From contig NZ_CP012257.1 in assembly GCF_001277175.1 (NCBI RefSeq), positions 3,782,001 through 3,846,000 of the forward strand: 64,000 nucleotides of DNA, in the 5' to 3' direction. The notes under the pieces are model-generated. The model made no database searches and was not told where the DNA came from. It saw only the letters and a program-made list of their open reading frames with translations. This document shows, in pieces, positions 59,396-64,000 of the stretch. This DNA comes from Cronobacter universalis NCTC 9529 (GTDB taxonomy: Bacteria; Pseudomonadota; Gammaproteobacteria; Enterobacterales; Enterobacteriaceae). Position numbers and translations under genes: made by a program. The first letter of the stretch is position 1; every line of letters begins with the position of its first letter.

Positions 59396-60622
59396 TTATC
59401 CTTTCACGCACACGACCTGACGCAGCGTATGCACAATCTCCACCAGCGACGACTGCGCGGCCATCACGGCGTCGATGTCTTTATACGCCATCGGGATCTC
59501 ATCGAGCACGTCGCTGTCTTTACGGCACTCAACGTGCGCCGTGGCGCGAATTTGATCTTCCACCGTGAAGCGTTTTTTCGCCGCGGTACGGCTCATCGCG
59601 CGCCCTGCGCCGTGGCTGCATGAACAAAAGCTCTCTTCGTTTCCCAGCCCGCGCACGATAAAGCTTTTCGCGCCCATGGACCCCGGAATGATCCCCATCT
59701 GGCCTTTTTGCGCCGACACCGCCCCTTTGCGCGTCACCAGGATCTCTTCACCAAAGTGCGTCTCTTTCTGCACGTAGTTATGGTGGCAGTTCACGGCCTC
59801 CTGCTGCGTCATAAACGGCTTCGTGATAATCGCGGAAAGCGCCGCCAGCACGCGGTTCATCATCACTTCGCGGTTCTGGCGCGCGAAATCCTGGGCCCAT
59901 TCGACCGCCTCAATGTAATCGGCGTAGTGTTTGCTGCCTTCTTCAAAATAGGCGAGATCGCGGTCCGGCAGATTCGCCATATGGCGCTGCATATCTTTCT
60001 GCGCAAGCCCGATGAAATGGGTGCCGATGGCGTTACCCACGCCGCGCGACCCGCTGTGCAGCATCACCCACACGCGCTCCTGCTCATCAAGGCAGATCTC
60101 GATAAAGTGGTTACCCGTACCGAGCGTTCCCAGATGCTGATGATTATTAGTCTTCAACAGGTTGGGATATTTATCCGTCAGGCGCTTAAAGCGCGACGCA
60201 AGCGGCGCCCAGTGGTGATCCACATCCTGCGGCGTGTTCGACCACGCGCCTTTATCACGCTGGCCGCGCCCTGTGGTGCGCCCGTGCGGAACGGCCTGTT
60301 CGATGGCGCTGCGCAGCCCGCTCAGGTTATCCGGCAGATCGCGCGCCACGAGCGACGTGCGCACCGCGATCATTCCGCAGCCGATATCCACCCCCACCGC
60401 CGCCGGGATAATCGCCCCTTTGGTCGGGATCACGCTGCCGATGGTCGATCCTTTACCCAGATGCACATCCGGCATCACCGCCAGATGTTTAAAAATAAAC
60501 GGCATTTTCGCCGTTTTCAGCAGTTGCTCACGCGCTTCCGGCTCTACCGGCACGCCGTGGGTCCACATTTTTACCGGCGCGCCGTTAGCCTGCGCCAGCG
60601 TCTGATAGTGATTCTCTTGCAT
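59396..60622 (-). CDS. rtcB: RNA-splicing ligase RtcB
   Basis: RtcB joins RNA 2',3'-cyclic phosphate or 3'-phosphate ends to 5'-OH ends using GTP and Mn2+. The protein has 408 residues. Visible motifs are the PDVHLGKGSTIGSVI metal region, AVGVDIGCGMIAVRT with the metal-binding cysteine, LGTLGTGNHFIEI, INCHHNYVQKE (as VNCHHNYVQKE) and the guanylated histidine in SCSHGAGRAMSR. The catalytic set is intact. The first ATG (60628) overlaps the slipin stop as ATGA; the second (60622) has AGGGG at ideal spacing and is preferred. It stands between the slipin and nucleotidyltransferase genes. Confidence 0.96.
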   Translation of the reverse strand: MQENHYQTLAQANGAPVKMWTHGVPVEPEAREQLLKTAKMPFIFKHLAVMPDVHLGKGSTIGSVIPTKGAIIPAAVGVDIGCGMIAVRTSLVARDLPDNLSGLRSAIEQAVPHGRTTGRGQRDKGAWSNTPQDVDHHWAPLASRFKRLTDKYPNLLKTNNHQHLGTLGTGNHFIEICLDEQERVWVMLHSGSRGVGNAIGTHFIGLAQKDMQRHMANLPDRDLAYFEEGSKHYADYIEAVEWAQDFARQNREVMMNRVLAALSAIITKPFMTQQEAVNCHHNYVQKETHFGEEILVTRKGAVSAQKGQMGIIPGSMGAKSFIVRGLGNEESFCSCSHGAGRAMSRTAAKKRFTVEDQIRATAHVECRKDSDVLDEIPMAYKDIDAVMAAQSSLVEIVHTLRQVVCVKG

Positions 60623-60624
60623 TG

Positions 60625-61758
60625 TCATACCCCTTTAATCTGTACCAGCCCCTGCAGCACCTGATCCAGGCCGCCGAATACGGAGATCTTATCGATACGC
60701 TCCGCCACTTTTTCCAGGGTTTCGAGCTCTTTCAGTCGCAGCGCGACCGGGTTGTTTTCCATCACTTTCGCGGTGTTCAGCAGCGAACGGGTCGCGGCGG
60801 TCTCTTCACGACGACGAATCACGTTCGCCTGCGCGGATTTCTCCGCTTCCACCAGCCGCGACAAAATCGTTTTCATGTCGCCCGGCAGCACGATGTCTTT
60901 CACGCCGGTCGACGCCACGTCGATACCAAACGGCGCCATACGTGCGATAACCTGCGCGCTCACCACATCGTCGATAACCTGTTTATTTTCCAGCAGCTCA
61001 TCGAGCGTGCGGGTGCCGACCGCCTCGCGCAGCCCAAACTGCAATTCGCGGTATAAATGCTCCAGCGGTTTGGCAAGCTGGCTGTACGCCTGCAACACGT
61101 CCTGATAGCGCCAGTTGGCCCCCAGATTAATGCGCAGGTTCACTTTATCTTTAGTCAGGATCTCCTGACCGGACACTTCCATCGCCTGAAGGCGCGTATC
61201 CACCACTTCCGCCTCCACCAGATGGTTGATTTTCCAGTACGCGCTTAAGCCTGGCGGCAGCAGCGGCTGGGTGACGCCGTCGATTTTCAGCACGCCCGCA
61301 TGCCAGGCGGGCACGTTAACGGTCAGGATCGCGTCGCGCCCTTTCACTACGGCATCGCGGCCGCGCGGTTGCAGCACGGCGGTCATTATCTCCGTCGGTA
61401 CCTGCACGTCGCGGGTATCCATATGCACGGCGCGCAGGCTGTCGCCGTCGCGCCAAAAGAGACGCCGCGCGCCCGGCGGGATAATTTCCACCAGCACGTT
61501 GTTGCGCCACAGCGCCGCGGTTTCGTTATCGGCGGTATCGACCGCCAGGCAATATTTCTCTACCCATTCTGGCTGAAAACGGCGCAGATAGTCGGCCAGT
61601 TCCGGCGCGACGTCGCCGCTGTTCATCTCCACCAGCGTCACGTCCGGTTTGTTAAACCAAGGCAGGCGATGCTCGCCTGCTTCCAGCACCTGATAAAAGT
61701 CGCCCTGTTTTGCCAGTAAACCCAGCTGGCCCTTACGAATCGTCACTTTGTTATTCAT
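60625..61758 (-). CDS. Slipin (SPFH/band-7 domain) protein of the RNA-repair operon
   Basis: This 377-residue SPFH-domain protein starts MNNKVTIRKGQLGLLAKQGDFYQVLEAG. The SPFH core covers roughly residues 150-320 and includes VNLRINLGANWRYQDVLQAY and ARMAPFGIDVASTGVKDIVLPGDMKTIL. A C-terminal coiled-coil segment (ETAATRSLLNTAKVMENNPVALRLKELETLEKVAERI) is typical of slipins that form rings. Unlike stomatin, no clear N-terminal membrane helix is seen. Slipins recur in RtcB operons but their role there is not settled. It is the first gene of the operon, with AAGGGA six nt before the ATG, and follows a ~310-nt leader. Confidence 0.9.
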   Translation of the reverse strand: MNNKVTIRKGQLGLLAKQGDFYQVLEAGEHRLPWFNKPDVTLVEMNSGDVAPELADYLRRFQPEWVEKYCLAVDTADNETAALWRNNVLVEIIPPGARRLFWRDGDSLRAVHMDTRDVQVPTEIMTAVLQPRGRDAVVKGRDAILTVNVPAWHAGVLKIDGVTQPLLPPGLSAYWKINHLVEAEVVDTRLQAMEVSGQEILTKDKVNLRINLGANWRYQDVLQAYSQLAKPLEHLYRELQFGLREAVGTRTLDELLENKQVIDDVVSAQVIARMAPFGIDVASTGVKDIVLPGDMKTILSRLVEAEKSAQANVIRRREETAATRSLLNTAKVMENNPVALRLKELETLEKVAERIDKISVFGGLDQVLQGLVQIKGV

Positions 61759-62071
61759 TTTTTTCCCTTACTGTTGTGGCTGACGCGAATAACGGCGCGA
61801 AGCGGGAGGGGGAAGCCACCTCTGTTCCGGTCTTTTCTGCCTGCCGCCCGGCGCCGTTACCGGCGTCAGTGCGTGGCGGTCGCTAACGACTCAACCGCCG
61901 GGGTACTGCTTCAAAGGTTTCTCTGGAAGGAGAAAGAAAATTCAGGAGTCGAACCTGATAAACCGACAGTTTTCCGCGTCATTGCACTGGCGGAACGCCC
62001 CCTGGATAACGTGTTACCGTTCCCGGTGCGCCGGCGGGGTCATTAGCCCCTGCATACCCAGCGTGCTGACA
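61759..62071 (-). ncRNA. Structured 5' leader of the RNA-repair operon with a tRNA T-arm mimic
   Basis: The expected transcript from the sigma-54 promoter starts near 62071 and has about 310 untranslated nt. On the minus strand TCAGG-TTCGACT-CCTGA (61958-61942) is a perfect 5-bp stem with a seven-base tRNA T-loop sequence. GGAAAA (61975-61970) can pair with TTTTCT (61940-61935) to stack an acceptor-like helix on it with an 11-nt linker. Competing helices are GGAACG (62023-62018) with CGTTCC (61997-61992), and TTCCGC (61995-61990) with GCGGAA (61977-61972). A stable CGCCG-GTAA-CGGCG hairpin lies at 61865-61852. A full tRNA cloverleaf is not present. Confidence 0.6.
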
Positions 62072-62081
62072 ACGTAGTAAT

Positions 62082-62097
62082 TGCCAGAAGCGTGCCA
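62082..62097 (-). promoter_or_regulatory. Sigma-54 promoter of the slipin-rtcB operon
   Basis: On the minus strand TGGCACGCTTCTGGCA matches the -24/-12 consensus TGGCACRNNNNTTGCW at 14 of 16 positions or better, with both GG and GC invariant dinucleotides and correct spacing. It faces the operon, and its dedicated activator rtcR is divergent. Confidence 0.9.
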
Positions 62098-62124
62098 GTT
62101 TCAGTTAAGGTGAAAATAAATTTT

Positions 62125-62159
62125 TAAGTTATTGATTATTAATAGTTAAATTTTTGATG
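62125..62159. promoter_or_regulatory. IHF-like sites between rtcR and the sigma-54 promoter
   Basis: TAAGTTATTGATT (62125-62137) matches the IHF consensus complement YAANNNNTTGATW exactly, and TAAATTTTTGATG (62147-62159) matches with one mismatch. IHF bending between enhancer-bound RtcR and the promoter would fit sigma-54 activation. RtcR binding sites themselves could not be assigned. Confidence 0.6.
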
Positions 62160-62233
62160 CGATGCGCGACGGCTATAACAGAAAGGGATATGATTTATCT
62201 TTCAATATCGTTATTTATCTTTAAGGATAAAAC

Positions 62234-63826
62234 ATGCAAAAGCGTCGCGTGGTGATTGGCATGCTGGGCACCGTACTGGACCGGCGCGGTAAGCGCGCCA
62301 ACCGCTGGAATAAATGGCGCCCCTCCATCGCGCTGTGTCAGCAGCCCGGTTTGCCTGTCGACCGCTTTGAATTGCTGCATCAGGCGCGCGACGCGTCGCT
62401 CGCAGAGCGGGTCATGGAAGATATCGCCGCCGTCTCGCCGCATACCGAAGTGCGCCCGCACACCGTGGTGATGGACGATCCGTGGGATTTCGAGGAGGTG
62501 TACGCGGCGCTGCTGGATTTCGCCACGCGCTATCCCTTTGATACCGACAATGAAGAGTATCTGGTGCATATCACCACCGGCACGCACGTAGCGCAGATCT
62601 GCTGGTTCCTGCTGACCGAAGCGCGGTATCTCCCGGCGGCGCTGTTACAGACCAGCCCCGATCGCCGGGGCGATGAGGAAGATCAGAAAGCCACCGGCAC
62701 GGCGTCGGTCATCGATCTCGATTTAAGCCGCTATGCGACGCTGACCAGCCGCTTCCAGCGCGAGCAGCAGCAGTCGGTGTCGTTTCTCAAATCCGGCATC
62801 GACACCCGTAACGCCACGTTTAACCGCCTGATCGACCAGATCGAGCGCGTGGCGCTGCGATCCACCGCGCCGATTCTGCTGACGGGGCCGACCGGCGCCG
62901 GGAAATCATTTCTCGCAAAGCGCATTTTCCAGCTGCGCCAGGCGCGGCATCTGGTGCAGGGAAAGCTGGTCTCCGTGAACTGCGCGACGCTTCGCGGCGA
63001 TAACGCGATGTCGACGCTTTTTGGTCATGTGAAGGGCGCGTTTACCGGCGCGCAGCAGGCGCGGCATGGGCTTTTGCGCGAGGCCGACGGCGGCGTGCTG
63101 TTTCTGGATGAAATCGCCGAGCTGGGGCTCGATGAGCAGGCGATGTTGCTGAAAGCTATTGAGGAAAAGACCTTTTTCCCGTTCGGCTCGGATAAAGAAG
63201 TGCGGAGCGATTTCCAGCTTATCGCCGGTACGCACCGCGACATGGCGCGATGGGTCGCCGAAGGTCGCTTTCGTGAAGATCTCTACGCGCGCATTAATAT
63301 GTGGGCCTTCGCGCTGCCGGGCCTCGCCGAGCGCCGCGAGGATATCGCGCCGAACGTGGAGTATGAGCTACAGCGCTTCTCGGCGCAGCAGCAGACGCAG
63401 ATCCGCTTTGATAAAACCGCGCGCGAGCGCTATCTCGCTTTTGCCTGTTCGCCACAGGCGCGCTGGCCGGGCAACTTTCGCGAACTGGGCAGCTCGGTGG
63501 CGCGCATGGCGACGCTTGCCGAACAGGGACGTATTACCGACGCCTTAGTCGAGGAAGAGATCGCCCGCCTTACCGCGAGCTGGCAGCCGCTCGCAGACCC
63601 TGCCGTCGCGCTGCCCGTCGACACCGCGACGCTCGATCTCTTCGACCGCGACCAGCTGACGGCGGTTGTTGCCGTGTGCCGGCGCAGCGCCTCGCTCTCC
63701 GAAGCCGGACGCACGCTGTTTGCCGTTTCACGCCAGAAGAAAGCCAACCCGAACGATGCCGACCGGCTGCGTAAATATCTGGCGCGCTTTGGGCTGAGCT
63801 GGGAGCAGGTTAAAGCCCCTGAATGA
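62234..63826 (+). CDS. rtcR: Sigma-54-dependent activator RtcR with CARF-type sensor domain
   Basis: RtcR activates the RNA-repair operon when it senses RNA damage products. The protein has 530 residues. The N-terminal domain (about 1-180, MQKRRVVIGMLGTVLDRRGK...) is the CARF-like RtcR domain. The AAA+ domain has Walker A GPTGAGKS (218-225), the sigma-54 contact loop GAFTGA (268-273), Walker B VLFLDEIAEL and a GTHRDM/NMWAFALPGL region. A helix-turn-helix follows (SLSEAGRTLFAVSRQKKANPNDADRLRKYL). The ATG at 62234 has AAGGA six nt upstream. It is divergent from the operon it should control. Confidence 0.96.
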   Translation: MQKRRVVIGMLGTVLDRRGKRANRWNKWRPSIALCQQPGLPVDRFELLHQARDASLAERVMEDIAAVSPHTEVRPHTVVMDDPWDFEEVYAALLDFATRYPFDTDNEEYLVHITTGTHVAQICWFLLTEARYLPAALLQTSPDRRGDEEDQKATGTASVIDLDLSRYATLTSRFQREQQQSVSFLKSGIDTRNATFNRLIDQIERVALRSTAPILLTGPTGAGKSFLAKRIFQLRQARHLVQGKLVSVNCATLRGDNAMSTLFGHVKGAFTGAQQARHGLLREADGGVLFLDEIAELGLDEQAMLLKAIEEKTFFPFGSDKEVRSDFQLIAGTHRDMARWVAEGRFREDLYARINMWAFALPGLAERREDIAPNVEYELQRFSAQQQTQIRFDKTARERYLAFACSPQARWPGNFRELGSSVARMATLAEQGRITDALVEEEIARLTASWQPLADPAVALPVDTATLDLFDRDQLTAVVAVCRRSASLSEAGRTLFAVSRQKKANPNDADRLRKYLARFGLSWEQVKAPE

Positions 63827-63834
63827 GGGCTTTT
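63812..63834 (+). terminator. Terminator overlapping the end of rtcR
   Basis: AAAGCCC (63812-63818) and GGGCTTT (63827-63833) pair over 7 bp around an 8-nt loop that contains the rtcR stop codon, followed by T. Confidence 0.65.
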
Positions 63835-63884
63835 CATCATAATTTGTTTGAATAACTTTCCTTCGCACGATAAACAATATCAAT

Positions 63885-63911
63885 GGCCGGGCTCGATCCC
63901 GGCCTTTTTTA
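63885..63911 (+). terminator. Strong intrinsic terminator downstream of rtcR
   Basis: GGCCGGG (63885-63891) and CCCGGCC (63898-63904) pair over 7 bp with a 6-nt loop and run into TTTTTT (63905-63910). Confidence 0.88.
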
Positions 63912-63988
63912 TAATTACACAACACAACATTCTCCCCGGCGATGCCGCGTTACGACGACGGTTCGCCACGGGGCGCAAGGAAAACACG

Positions 63989-64000
63989 ATGCTCGCGACA
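63989..64000 (+). CDS. Possible start of a further gene, cut by the window end
   Basis: ATG at 63989 is preceded by AAGGAAAA at a spacing typical for a ribosome site. Only four codons (Met-Leu-Ala-Thr) are visible, so identity cannot be judged. Confidence 0.25.

Noticed and set aside
61930..62040. A complete tRNA gene in the repair-operon leader
   Set aside because: Only the T-arm is canonical. No matching 7-bp acceptor, D-arm and anticodon arm at proper spacing and no CCA end could be found.
61774..62046. 90-codon plus-strand frame in the rtcR upstream region
   Set aside because: It lacks a ribosome site, is antisense to the structured leader and resembles no protein.

Overview
The window is a chromosomal segment of a GC-rich member of the Enterobacteriaceae. 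Gene content and order follow the Escherichia coli acs-soxRS-ssb/uvrA-dnaB-lexA-plsB-malB-pgi-lysC region, interrupted by several accessory loci. The ERIC elements and the abundant GTAGGGTGGGTAAGCG-type palindromes suggest Cronobacter or a close relative. The genus is an inference; the family-level placement is firm.

Layout. 1-4.5 kb: end of acs, then yjcH and actP (acetate uptake and activation), and a Gfo/Idh/MocA oxidoreductase. 4.5-13.7 kb: the YjcE antiporter, the GhxP purine permease behind PurR-like sites, a GST, the soxR/soxS redox switch, a CSS-EAL phosphodiesterase (pdeC), yjcB, an unknown CxxC protein and a GGDEF cyclase. 14-18.6 kb: ssb and uvrA sharing a LexA box, then an unknown lipoprotein/helical-protein pair. 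18.6-24.2 kb: a two-partner secretion locus of lower GC whose tpsB and tpsA flank the core genes yjbQ and yjbR; aphA, expected here from E. coli, is absent. 24.2-36.8 kb: tyrB, alr, dnaB, qorA, pspG, dusA, a TraF-like outer-membrane protein, a cupin, zur, yjbJ, dinF, lexA and dgkA. 36.9-48.9 kb: plsB, ubiA/ubiC and the complete divergent maltose regulon malM-lamB-malK / malE-malF-malG. 49-54.2 kb: a racemase-like/hexapeptide-transferase pair and the yjbEFGH exopolysaccharide operon. 54.5-58.6 kb: pgi, three tandem ERIC elements, a lysine riboswitch and lysC.

58.6-63.8 kb: the accessory locus of greatest interest. It is an RNA-repair system made of the sigma-54 activator rtcR facing a slipin-rtcB-nucleotidyltransferase operon. 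It has no rtcA and no Ro/rsr gene. The operon has a good sigma-54 promoter, IHF-like sites between promoter and regulator, and an untranslated leader of about 310 nt. The leader contains a perfect tRNA T-arm mimic and a ladder of mutually exclusive helices, which suggests a structured RNA that is a substrate, decoy or sensor for the system.

Repeats are a second theme. Three 127-bp ERIC elements and one 69-bp deleted ERIC lie next to functional boundaries (the dnaB stop codon and the P1 helix of the lysC riboswitch). REP-like palindromes form tandem arrays with periods of 63 bp and 47 bp, and a cluster of them sits between malE and malF.
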